A stretch of DNA of 64,000 nt, taken from the NCBI RefSeq assembly GCF_002999335.1, contig NW_020312094.1, positions 1 to 64,000 of the forward strand, written 5' to 3'. A program made the translations under genes and the position numbers. The DNA is from Cyclospora cayetanensis. Its lineage: Eukaryota > Apicomplexa > Conoidasida > Eucoccidiorida > Eimeriidae. Below the pieces are notes generated by a model. The model worked only from the letters and a program-made list of their open reading frames with translations, searched no databases and was not told the origin of the DNA. Of the stretch, positions 1-11,989 are shown piece by piece. Each line of letters starts with the position of its first letter. Within the stretch, counting starts at the first letter, position 1.

Positions 1-1187
1 GTCAAGCACTCATCAAGAGGCAGAGATCCCTTGCGGCTTCGGCTTCCACTAACGGATGTTGCCAATGTCATAAGCTTTCCGCTACTATGTTTGCGACTGT
101 CGCCACTCGGCGTCTCCCCTCCACGTCTGTGACCATTGCTGCACCCCTGGCTTTGCAAAGTGCCTTCGCATGCATCGTACAGTGCATCGTGCTTTGACTC
201 GCACTCGGTCCGGCACTGCGAGGACTGCTGGTGAGACATTGTTCCATCGACAGTTTTACTCGTGCTGCCTGTAGCTCTCAATGCCGATGACATCTGCGCC
301 GACCTCGTAACAGTTTCCTCACCAGGGGACGCCCTACTCTGTGCTGAAGAACCACTGCTGCTCTGAAACAAATGAGTATCCAGAGCGGCAGTACTGTCCT
401 TCTTTACTTGCGACTCCTCTGCAGCTCCAGACGCGGTAGAGCTCAAGCGCCTGGAGGTGCTCCCTCCTCCTCGAGCTCCGGAATCGCTCTTTCTCAGCGT
501 GCTAGAGGCCTTGCTCATCATATCCTTAGATGACCCACATCGTTCCAACCAACCTCTGCTCGAACCTGTGCTGCCGCTCTCCCGCAAGCTCCTAGCCGCC
601 TCGCGCACTCCATGCATGCCTCCTCTTCTTCTTCCTTCTTCAGTAAACCCATCCACCGACCCTCTCCTGCGGCTTGATGAGCTAGATGCTCTGTCAAACA
701 ACAGTGAACTCAAACGTTCGCGACTCCCATATCCATCCCTCTTCGGCCTACTGGACGTGATGCTTTGCATATCCATACTTGCCTCTCCAGCCATTTGAAG
801 GCTGCCCATTGACGCCCTCCCGCTGCGACTGAACTGCGTGCTGTCCTGCGCACTGCTCCATTGCTCCCCCATCTTCGTCCACCTAGAAAACGACTGTGTC
901 AAGCACTCATCAAGAGGCAGAGATCCCTTGCGGCTTCGGCTTCCACTAACGGATGTTGCCAATGTCATAAGCTTTCCGCTACTATGTTTGCGACTGTCGC
1001 CACTCGGCGTCTCCCCTCCACGTCCGTGACCATTGCTGCACCCCTGGCTTTGCAAAGTGCCTTCACATGCATCGTACAGTGCATCGTGCTTTGACTCGCA
1101 CTCGGTCCGGCACTGCGAGGACTGCTGGTGAGACATTGTTCCATCGATAGTTTTACTCGTGCTGCCTGTAGCTCTCAATGCCGATGA
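1..1187 (-). repeat. In-frame direct duplication, 897-bp period
   Basis: Bases 1-290 recur at 898-1187 with only about three substitutions. The period of 897 bp is 299 codons, so both copies sit in the same frame of the long minus-strand exon. The match ends sharply at 290/1187 (ATGCCGATGA, then different sequence) and continues past the left edge at the other end, so the full unit length cannot be seen. Two of the three differences change an amino acid (Gly/Arg and Ile/Val). The near identity points to a recent duplication, or to an assembly artefact. Confidence 0.9.
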
Positions 1188-2972
1188 GATTATGAGGCGT
1201 CGCCAGGCTGCAGTAGCTGTGGCCGGTGTCGGGTGGTGTCTGCGGAGACTCCCGTTTTTGCTGGTGAGGAGGGAAATGTACCGGGGGCTTCGTCTTGTTT
1301 CGGTTAGTGAGTGGCTCTTGCAGTCGTGCTGTATTTTTTTGTGTGTCATTATCCGTTTGTATGTGGCTCTAGCAGAGCGGTACTTCCGTTGTGTAGCATG
1401 TCTGCGCCCTAAGGCATGTGTGAAATGCGCTTGTTGAGCTGCCTCATTGCGGATCAGCGCGCGGGCGCGCATCTGTGAAGAAGAGTCCGCAGTAGCCTCT
1501 GCATTCGAGCTGCGTATAGTGTCGTGCGAATTTAAAAATCGTGTCGAGACCCGTAGAGGCGAGGGTTCTTCCCAATGAAGAAATTCATTTTCTCGAGACC
1601 CACTCCACGCTCTCTCGGATGCTCGAGAGAGGCTACCGCCTTCCTTTCTGGCGGCGAGCACTGTCGAGCTGCGATTATTGCTGACGCTCCATGTGTTTTT
1701 GTTGTTAAGAAACTCTTTTTTTCTGCCGTTTGGGATAGTTGCGCACCCGAACTGTATTCGGTGGCTTCCAGGCATTTTGAATATCGATTTCTTTCCGGTA
1801 GCAGCAGCAGGCTTGCCGGGTTGCACTGCCGCGGAACCACCAATGCAACGCCTTCTTTGCTTTCCATATGGGTCAACTTGATGACGCGGTGAGCGTGCTG
1901 TTCCCGTGCTCCAGCATAGTGGTCTCTGGTTTTTCAGTATATTCCTTTTCCCACCGCATACCTTGTAAAATCGTCTCGAAGGGCTCTCTTGCCTACGTGG
2001 ACGACCCTTGCTTATTTCAGTAGCACCAATCTCACCGTTTATAATAGCTGTACTAGTACGCTGCTCGTGACCATCGGCCGCTGCATTGTCGCTCGGTCTT
2101 CGGTGTAGCTGCCTTTTGCCCCCTTCGAGCCCATCGTGCAGGCACAAACAGCTAAGCTCGCAACATTCACGTGCTCTACCTGCTTTTGTATTTCCGCGCC
2201 TATCCAAATTTATTGAGCTCGACGTGCTGCGCAACTTTGAAAGGGCATGCATGGGCTGGCGATTATCCCCAGACTGGGAACTTGCGACTTGTTGGGTATT
2301 TCGAGGTCCCCTCAGTCCATGAATTATGTTTCCAGCCTCTGAAAAACGTGCGTCTGCATGCATTGAGGGCGGAATGCTTCTTGTTGTCGGGATGGGCTCC
2401 GTCTGTATAACTCGGCTGGAGTGCTGGCTGTTAGTACTGTACCGATGAGTGCTGCCCCACGGCAGTTCCGCAGTTGAAATAGTGGTATGCATCCCATATA
2501 CATTAACTTGCGTCGAAGAACCACCATATCGAAGAATATCCTGGGTTCCGTAGGCTTCATGGTGTGTTTTGTCATTCGAGACAACGACGCTGCAACGCTG
2601 TTTCGAACGGCGTAACAGAAGGGTTTTTCCCTTTTCTGAAGTTCCATCCATTCGGCAGGGAACCGATTGCTCTAGATTCGAATGACTGTTGGCACACGCC
2701 TCAGCCTGTCGCGATAGCATGGAGGGTACCTTCTTCTTCTGCGCTACCTGCTTAATAGTATGTGGATGAGTGGTAGCAAGGCATTCATACTCCTCAGTGG
2801 TGAGTGGTCTGGTTCCAGGTAGATAGCCACATGCATAACCCTGCAGAAAAGACTTATGGGGAGATTCCATTATGAAGAAAGCGCAAGAGCTCCAGTGTGC
2901 ACGCGTTACGCTGTTTTGATTGCATGAGTCACAGCATGGGACCAAAGGCGTTTTGGGGGGCGTTCTCAAAGC
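1..2972 (-). CDS. Very long partial exon of an unrecognised Ser/Arg-rich protein, running off the left edge
   Basis: On the minus strand one frame (codons starting at positions 5, 8 ... 1136 ... 2972) has no stop from 3029 down to base 1, about 1,000 codons. An in-frame TAG lies at 3032-3030. A good acceptor (pyrimidine-rich, ending TTTCAG) is just before 2972, so the exon probably starts there and has upstream exons that I could not place. The N-terminal 60 residues look most conserved and are Cys-rich (PCCDSCNQ, HWSSC, GYACGYLPGT, TTEEYECL), which could bind zinc. The rest is low-complexity, rich in Ser, Arg, Gly and Thr. I do not recognise the family. Length without stops is the main evidence; a random frame this long is not expected. 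A 299-codon unit is duplicated in frame inside it. The 3' end is outside the window. Confidence 0.7.
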
Positions 2973-3029
2973 CTGAAACGTCGTAAATATACCAGTATTT
3001 AAAGTTTTGCAAGTGTTTAAGGTGACGAT

Positions 3030-5869
3030 CTATGTTAGTTGTGCTAGATCCACAAAGACTTGTCACTGGTCATGAATCTGGCATGGCCTCTGCGGGGTCA
3101 CCTGAGTAAAAAGTTCCTGGCTTTCACGATAGGCCGGGATTTCATGCTACCTTCAAGCCGCAGATACATATGCTGAATAAGTTAAGCCGCTTTTAATAGC
3201 ACAAAAGTGGTTAGAAGGCAGAAATCGGACTGTTGGACGCAGCGATTCTGGAGAATCCAAGCATCTCACAGCGCTGCCCATCCCATCATCACTAATATGT
3301 TGCTAAAAAACCCAGAAGTAAGCGCATAAAGCCATCGCGCATATGCTCTACGAGCTCTTTATGCACCTTGGAGAGGCATCATGCCCATGGTCTGGGGCAA
3401 GTACCCGAGCGGATCGCCCGACCGCGATCACCTGGCCCCTTGAATTTTTCTCATGCCAAATCTCGCATTGCACTTTATTACGCTTTATTTGAGCCTCAAT
3501 TATCCAGTACTGAGTGATAATTGGTGTTCTGTAGAGGTATTCAACACAATATCGCTTTGTGTATCACGAAAGAATCTGCTGTCAATGACTCCAGCATACA
3601 GGAATATTGGAGAGGGCCTTTTCCACTGTTCGGTGGGTCCTGAGGGGCTCAGCCCCTTCCAAACCAGCTACATTGCAAATCTTGTTCTTGTTTGAAGGTC
3701 ATAAAACTATCCTCGGACGTCTGAACCCATAACAAGCAGGAGAGGCATGGGGTGAGGCAACGAACCCGTAAGTTTCAAGCAGTCCCTTCCAGCTCCAGGT
3801 TTAACAAGGGCTAAGCATAAATCATAAAATCAATTGATAAAACATAGTAGCGTTAGCATACGATCTGAATTGCAAATAAGTAACAGTATGTCCTGATGAA
3901 TTGCCATTTACCTAGCTTAACCACACAACTCCACGGTGGAGGAGGGCAATGGAAGTGTTTGTTCGCATGCATGGACCTTATCACATCTGTGAGTAAGGCG
4001 ATGACTTCCTCAAAGCCATGATCATCGTGTCTTACCACATATCTTTTGTAGAATCTATCACTAGGACCTATTAGCCCCTTACTCTAGAGTCTCATGCGTT
4101 CATGATCACTGTCTAAGTAAAATATCCCTTCATAATCGAACTTCTATACCACTAAATTTTCACTCGTCTCAGATGTTTCAGCAGCCCAAATACAATTTGA
4201 CCCTGTAGGCACAAAGTGCTACGATTGGTCTTTCTTTTTCCCGCAGGGTGAGAATCACCGTTCAGCACCCTGCCAGAATTCATATTCCCGACCAAAAAAC
4301 GCATGTTAGCTCGTGAATACATCTGATACGGCACAAAGCCCATGAACCGCTTATTTGTAAAGAAGCCGTTACCTTAACAGAAGCATGTTACAACATTTCC
4401 CTTGAGGACTCGTATCAATAGTATTGAGGCTTCCATGAAATCCCGTGCATGCATTAGCCCCAGCAGGTTAGAAGATTATGCCTATTGTCTCCACAATTCT
4501 CATACTTATTCGTTGGAACAAAACAATATTCAACCATAGCATTTCTCGAGCGTGAGCAGCGAGCTATGTTACACTCGAACGCGTCCTACTCCTCTAGTTA
4601 TTCTTAACTAAAGAACAACGAATTGTCGAATTGATCTGCCTGTGTGTGTGTCTTGATACTGCAGATTTCATGTTGATTTTGTTCAGAGCTCAAAATTAAA
4701 GTACATGCCCCACCTTCCGACTTCTGTTCGGAACGAACACCGGGCTACACCTAAAATTGCTTGTCGAATCCTGCATCTTGAATTTTCCCAGCAATCCGTC
4801 CGCCTGCCTCTCAGTCTTCTCTTAAGGCTTCCGTTAACGCTGAATATTGCTCGGCTCTTACTCGGAAATCAGCTGACCACGGTGATAAACAGTATGCTCC
4901 TTATGAGACTTGGAACGCAAAATAGTAGCCTTAAGTCCTTGAGCGCATAAGGGAAGCTCAAAACTCTCAAGTATGCTGCTGCACAGACAAGGGTGCTACA
5001 TGAGATAGAGCCGCCGCTGCGGACTTAACAGGGGTTGACTGTACCTATATAATAGCTCACATCGACGATCACAAATTGCCAGGGATACTTGACAGTGCAG
5101 TCTGCCTGTTCGCTCGTTAATTCCCAGAGACTCATGTTTTCTACTGAGCGGCAGAACACAAAGTTTGATAAATCAGTCAAGTGATACTTCGAATCGGAAT
5201 TGGGTTCTATTAGCATGATTTAAGACTTCCAGCTGAACCCGTGCACCACGACGTAGTCCTAGATTTGCCATGCGTGACCCATTAGAAGGCGTCCATGCGG
5301 CCACAGCTGCGCGCTGTGGAGGCTACATACCCAGGATGCACTAGGAAGGAGCATCTCATGGCCTCATCAAGTATGCCCTTTTCTTCGATGAAGAGAGACG
5401 CAGACTCGGTACCTCAGCACGGTGCCGCAAAGTCTCCACGTTGGCCGCTCAGTAGCATGGGAGAGCAGGACGTTACTAAGCGTGCATCCCGTCTTAGCGG
5501 CTCTGCCGCTGGCTTCTGCCTGGAAGTTCATTTTTGAGCTTTCAGTAGAATAACAGGACACATGGGCAAATAGCAAGTATGAGTCAGCGAATAAGCAAAA
5601 GAATGGCGAGCTGCTAATAGTTTGGCCACCCGCTAGTCGTCCAGCGCTCTGTAATGAGGTCATTTTAGAGTGCTTCCAAAGCTATGTTTTGCAGTGTCGG
5701 AAGCTCCCACAACATGAAGAGGAGATTGGCTGACGGCCGCATTATTTGCTTCAGTCAATTTTCGAATTGGCCTGAAAAAGAACCAACGCAAAAAATGAGT
5801 GGTCGCACAGCGGAGTCCAGCTCACACGGAAGAGCTCTAGTTTAGCATGGGAGAAAAAGAGTGTTTGAC
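3030..5869. other. No gene recognised; feature-poor stretch
   Basis: Only short unsupported frames (about 80 codons at most) are seen on both strands, and none shows a family motif or a convincing exon with splice signals. Undetected 5' exons of the minus-strand gene at the left edge may lie here. Base composition is more AT-rich than in the 38-48 kb block, and CAG tracts are absent. Confidence 0.5.
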
Positions 5870-6920
5870 ATCCTCGTCGTCCACTTCTTCGGAAAGCTGA
5901 ACAGCGGCAGGTGCAGGAACCAATAAGAGCTTTTGGGCAAAACCCTGTGTTGACACTGCACATGCGTTGACTTGGAGTCCATAACTAAATTGCTCAAAGG
6001 AAAGGTCCCCGATGCCTCTAATTGCAGAGTTACTTGAAAAACTACATGGACTAAAGGTCTCCTCGATACTTGACTTTACAGACGCCTTCACTGAAAACGC
6101 CATTCACCATGACGACAGTCACAAAACGACCTTCCACGCTTGCACTTGCAAAGTCAAATATATCTTAAAGCTTTCGAGCATCCTAGCTGAGCTGCAACGG
6201 CAAACAACTCAAGATTGTCATGAGTGTATGGAGTATGGGGAAGATTTTCTACATGGACTCCACAGTATTACGCCGAAACATTCGAGAGCACCTACAGCGC
6301 GAGCTTCAGCTACTGTGAAACAAATTCTATGCAAAGGCGCGCACGTACTTGTCTTCCATATAGAATAGGTACAGCTGTTTGTAGACTTCCGTGTTCCGGC
6401 TGCCGAAATAGTTCCAACTCTGGCCAGAAGTCTAAGCTATAATGATGTGGCCATTACCTTCACGTCCTCCAAGGGCTTTGCGAAGTTCTGTTGGCTTGCA
6501 TTCACTTATTGAGATTCCATTTCTGGATTTGCTTGGACCTGTGCCCCTCTTACTGATAAACCCAGCACTTGTTATCATTACTTAGACAGATGAGGCTGGT
6601 GTCGCAGCGAGAACGCTTGTCGGCCACTTTACAACTTTCTAGTACTTGCGCTGCCCGATTGTGAGAGCTATTACTAAGAACCGACAAAAATTAAGCTGTC
6701 GTGGGTACAATTGTCTCCCAAATGGCTATGGGTTGCTGGCAGCACCAAATGATTGCCTGCCATTCGCATCGCCAAAACCGAGCAGCGGTATTCAGTCTTT
6801 GAAAAATGATCTAGTTACTGCTCGGCGAGGCATGAAAAATGCCGGGAATTTTATACCGACATGACTTTCCTGTACTTTTCGACCTTCAGTCTTCTACGTA
6901 TCTCACAACACACATTCGAG
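5870..6920 (+). pseudogene. Decayed Ty3/gypsy-type reverse transcriptase and RNase H
   Basis: Conceptual translation with frame changes shows the order of a Ty3/gypsy pol. The pieces are a leader resembling the LLRKA...Q segment (about 5,880), the fingers motif PLIAELLEKLHG (6,014), a palm motif with SILDFTDAF (catalytic Asp kept, about 6,065), AELQRQ and CMEYGEDFLHG. The last sits where the YxDD box should be and has lost it. The thumb/connection ends near CAPLTDKPS (about 6,545). RNase H traces follow: LPFASPKP (about 6,755) and QRYSVFEK, then an in-frame TGA (about 6,805). The many stops and shifts and the lost catalytic box show it is inactive. No gag, integrase or flanking LTR was securely seen. 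Recognised from memory of the family pattern, not by search. Confidence 0.72.
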
Positions 6921-9900
6921 ACATACTGATCACCGTAGAGTGAATCACTGGCGTGGCCGCCTTTTGCAGTACGACTCTACAGTGAGCAGTGTTTGGGGCA
7001 TCACCAAGATGGTTGCTGTCGCGCTCTCGCTACGCTCCAACGGTTTACATGAGAGCAAAGCAGCCGCTCTTATTTGTGACAACTCGGGGCACTCTTGATA
7101 TCGTGCATATTTTTACGCTTCTGATACCCGTAAGTCAGCAGACATTAGCAAAATCCAGACTCGCAAAAGGGTGGAATGCTAACACACTGGGAATGACCTG
7201 TGGTGCGTTTAATACAAAGCGGGTACTCTTTCGCTCGTATATTCCTACTTTACTCTTTAGTGGCATTTAGCGCAAAACACCTAATTATCTCCTCTTGTAC
7301 CATGGTAGATTCACACTATAATTGAAAATAACCCTCAGAGTCGTTTTAGTGCCTTGCGATGCATCCTACGAGGAGGATTATGCACTCTCCTGCCCAGAAT
7401 CTCGGCCGCTGAAGCCCGATTTTCCTAAGTCTGGCCTATTGCAAAGGATTTGGGTTTGCGAAAAATTCTGAATTTCTTCTAAATGTGGACGTTCGTTTTG
7501 AACTGCCCGAGGTTGAAATTAGGGTAGCATCTACGCCATTGTATAGACAGCAAATAGGTATATTTTATCCATTGCTCCAGCTCCCTCAGCGCGAACCGCC
7601 GCTCAGTTGTTGACCTTATGCTTAAGCTTTAGAATTTTGTAAATTCTCCGAGATTATCGTCAAAAGTAAAATCTCGATTTTCTCAGTTCGTTTCGGTGTG
7701 CCTTGGTAACCGCGTGCACATTGACCGTTGTATGGCCTAGGCAAACCACTCCCTATGCTACTAACGGTGCCTGCTGCCCCTCTGAGTGCCAGGTCCAGGC
7801 CTAGATTGAAGCTCCTCGGTGTACATCAGGGTTCCGGGAGAGCAGAGGATAGGGAAGAAAAGCAAGTCACATAATTGGATATGTGTGGACCCAGAACCAA
7901 AGATACTGCAGTAGGCGGGATTCAAAAAATCGGTGGCTAGAGCTTTTCAAGGTGTGCACAGAGCTAAGGAATTATAAGCCAGCAGTAAGACCAGTGGAGG
8001 TAGGCTGTTCTTTTTAAGCCTGGAGGTCTGATGCTGCTGGATCAGCAAGCTGTACTAGTTGCACCAGAAGTATATCAAGTCAATTAATATGCAACCAGGA
8101 ACCTTGAACCACTTGCAATTCATCGCCTTTTCTTAGTATGTCGATTTCCTAACCATCCCAACGTGTCACAGGTAAAGGAGTTTCGAAATTATTCAATTTC
8201 TTCATTGACCGTGCTACGCACGCTAGGGAACTATGTGGAGGTGGAGGTTTCACATGGAGTCGTAGATATGCTGAAGTCCAGCACTATTGAGCGCCAAGCG
8301 CCTACTATGCGGGAGCCACTAGTGGAATGAGATGGAGACGCAAACTGAAGTGGCTGACCGAGGAGCAGTTTTGGATATTGTTTTCTGCGAAAGAACTTGC
8401 TGTTTAGTCGCCATGGCAATATTGCTTGCGATTCTTCAAAACTGTTGCTCCCCCGCGTATACTCTGCCTGAAATAGCCATCTTCATCTATGACTATTGCT
8501 TAAATCGTAGCGCTTCCTATCTTTCAGGTGCTTTCTAAACTCAGGTTTGCGATCAGGCATTCTTAAACTTGTCTTCACTACATTTTCGCCTTTGACTGCT
8601 TTGGGCTTGTCAAGTCCACAATGGTGGGTGCACCAGCTGGTTTGCATGCAGATAGCGGTCAAATGTGAGGTGGAGGCATTACCAAACTAGTGGAAGCTGG
8701 ATTTCTCCCACACATTTTATCTTTTATCTGCTTCCCTTGGCAGGAGGCTAACAGATTTCAACGTGACGACGGCAAGCTACAGCGTCGCCGCGGTCGTGGT
8801 GGTTTGGTCCCTCGTTTGTTGTTTGCTAATGTGTATGCGATGTTTCTAAAGATCAAACTTCAGAGGTTGACGCACACATTTTATTTCCTCGGTTGCACAT
8901 TTTCGCGTTCATGCCTGCCAGTGAGCGGCAAGAGGGCTGGAAGTCTGCCGCTGTCGTGCACCCAGTTGGTCTCGACATCAGCTTTAGAAGACGAGAATAC
9001 GTGTTTGATATTGGGAGATGCAGTGAGCTAAGATGCAGTTGGACACCTTTTAGTACACTAGAGTTTTTCACTTAAAAGAACTGATAGACTGGTTTGTTTG
9101 CTTGCGTGATTTATTCATTGCGCTCACTATACAGTTAGCGCGATTCAAGCAGACGGAACGCTTTGTACGTGTGCGCTATATGCTTTGTTCAGCTAGGCAT
9201 GAAGGCTGGGAATACTCCGAGGATGCAACTACGTGCACCGTAGCGGTCCCTCTCCGCTTGTGTCAAAAAGTATGTGATTCACGCAGAGGAAGAAAAGAGT
9301 TCTTTAGGAAAACACTGAATTTCTGTTCGTCCAAGGGAGTCCTGGATGAGGCGTTACAATAAGCATGGGTTCGATTTAAGGACCTGTATAGGAGCATTAG
9401 TTGGGAGTTTCTCGCATGTTCTTGAGCTATGTTTCACGCAGTTCGGCATGCACAGCCATAAAATGGGTTTCTGAAACATATTTAGGGAAAAAGGATGCCC
9501 CATGCCTCGAAGAGTAAGACTTTTCAAGGTACATTGCCTGCATTCGAAGAATCGCTATATCACGTTGAAGGCCAAACCTACTGTGTCAGTGAAATACCCC
9601 GCTGGTTTAAATTAGATACAAGCTCATCACTGGCTGCTTGCTCGGCTTGAAAATCCCTGTGCACGTAAATAAATTCAGAAACTTCGGCAGACTCCCTTGA
9701 AAGGCTTACTAGGCGGCAGAGCGGGAAACGGTAATACTCTACACGAGTTGGAAAATAATAAATTAATGGTATCATTCTAACCGAGGTACACAGTCTGGGA
9801 CACTTGAACTAGAATATTGGTAGAATATCAAAATATGTTTAAAACAGACCTTCTTATTTAGGCTTCTTCAATGTAACACCAATGAATAAAATTCTTTATG

Positions 9901-11989
9901 GGCTAGCAAAGAGCTAAAAATTTGTATGAGGCTGCCATACCGCGAAACTCCGGAATGTATTGACTTAGCGATGAACCGTCTACTTGCCACCTGTATCTGT
10001 TCCAGGTTTCGGAGAGCATAAATATATTTTTAACATGAAGCGCTTTGCGGAAACGAAGGAAGTTCGCACAATTAGTAAGACTGTTAGTAAGTAATAAATA
10101 CTTTCCTAAACCAGTCACCTGTTGGAAAGTTTGAAATAGGCGTGGTGTGTAAGCAGACATATCAAACTCCGATGGCCCTAATGTTATTACTATTCATTTA
10201 AATTTTAGCCGGTCTATACTATTTGAAATGGGCATGATTTCAGGTCGGAACGGCTGAAGGCGGTGCACACCATGTAGAAAATCTAGCCATCAGGCCACCA
10301 TTTCAGAAGTCCCCCTTTCATTCCAAAAGTCAACCCTCTGGAGCGGGCAAGAAAATATGCCTGAAGACAACAAGATCCTGGTATGAGGATTGTCTTTCAG
10401 GATCGTCGCCTGATGTACATTTTTGGGCAAGGTAAACGTGCTACTGCCGAGCCTACAGCAACCGAAAGATCGTAAATCGGTGGACCTTCTAGGGTCAGAT
10501 GATACCCTCGAGGCTTTTGCAACTGTACTAATATCTCGACTCAGCTAGCACCCGAAACGTATTCTAGCTGACTGCCTTCGTGGCTCATGTGCAGACATTA
10601 ACAAAGGTCCTACATGTTTGCTTTTCACCTATTTTAGATGCATCTTCGAAGTACAGGGCCACTCTAGGCTTGCTGGACTGTGCCTAACTTGCATCATGAT
10701 ACCCCGATTTCTCGCTCTGATAGTGCATTTTCCCCACCAAATCCGTTGGCTAGGCTTGCCCTTCCAGTTCTGCACAAGGCGGTTCACGTATATTTAAATG
10801 GTACTGAACATTTCTATGAACTTGGCAGTTGTTCACATCAAAATTCGTCATTATTAATCCATCTGAGATGCAGTTACAATGAAACATTGCAGCCTAAGAA
10901 AGGAGACCTACTTTTTTGTCAGGTGCTCTTGATAAAGTAGCCTGTAAGAGATAATTCTCAAACTATGGAACGTTGGGACTAGAAGTTTGCTGCCAATCAT
11001 GCATCGGTACACCAACACTGGTGTCCTCGAGTTACTGCTGCGCTGTGTGCATTGCGAAGCAAGTGAAATGCCTCTCATATAGGTCTTAGTATGTAATCAG
11101 TAGCTTTACCTTATTCCGTGGCTTCGGTTCCTGGCAGGACATGTGTAGTGCTCGCATTGGCACACGCCGGGGAAGCGCCAGCAACCGTCAGTCCTAAACA
11201 AGTCCTGCATGCCTCGGATTCATTCAGATTATTTTCCGGCGCTTTAGTGTCCATCAGAGCTTTAATAGTATAGGAATAGCTTTTGCTTAGGGCGCCCTTT
11301 TAATAAGTGATGTGCAGGTACCACTAGTGAGCATCAGAAGTCCCCATGGGCACTGCAGAACCGGTAAGGTCACCGCCCGTATTCTCTTTTACAAGCCAGA
11401 GGCAGTTAGCCTTCAATGCAGTATTTAATTAAGCTCTCTCACTTCATACTATGCAAAAAACATTACTAGTCTGTGAAGGAGCTATTGAGGGACCTTGTTT
11501 CAATAGCTACTACGCGTTTGCGAATGTTATGGCCCCTGGGAAGCCACCACCCCAAAATTACCGAAAATGCTTTCGTTGCAAACGACGCTAGAAAAGAGGA
11601 AAGAGGTTCAATTCAATCGTTTTAAGCCGCATAAACCAACCAGTAAACTGTTTCACTCGAACGTGTACCTGAAAACCACTTGAGCCCTGCAAAGGGATGG
11701 AAAAGCGCTGTGTGTATCCGTTAGTATCTACAATCTCTTGGCATAGCCTAAACTGTATGCTACCCCCTATTTTAAAGGGTAAGAATGGTATTTATATTTT
11801 CAGTACAACAACGGGCTTGAGTGCATGTGGAAGCCAGTACGTTTGGACCATCGGCTGCTGCTTTGCGCTTTGCCTGCGGACTGAGCAGATAGATGGGATT
11901 TGGTAAAAGACATGCCGAGTCACACCTCTCTACCACTTGTTGCTTCGTCATCGACTGTAATTTTGAACATTAGATTCTCACAGTCATAG
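6921..11989. other. No gene recognised; probably old mobile-element debris
   Basis: There are only short scattered frames with no domain motifs. The left part (6.9-8.1 kb) may hold the integrase end of the gypsy relic, since it lies downstream in the same direction, but no HHCC or DDE signature could be made out. About 55 bp at 7,790-7,850 resembles 26,075-26,130, which suggests a shared dispersed element. Confidence 0.45.
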
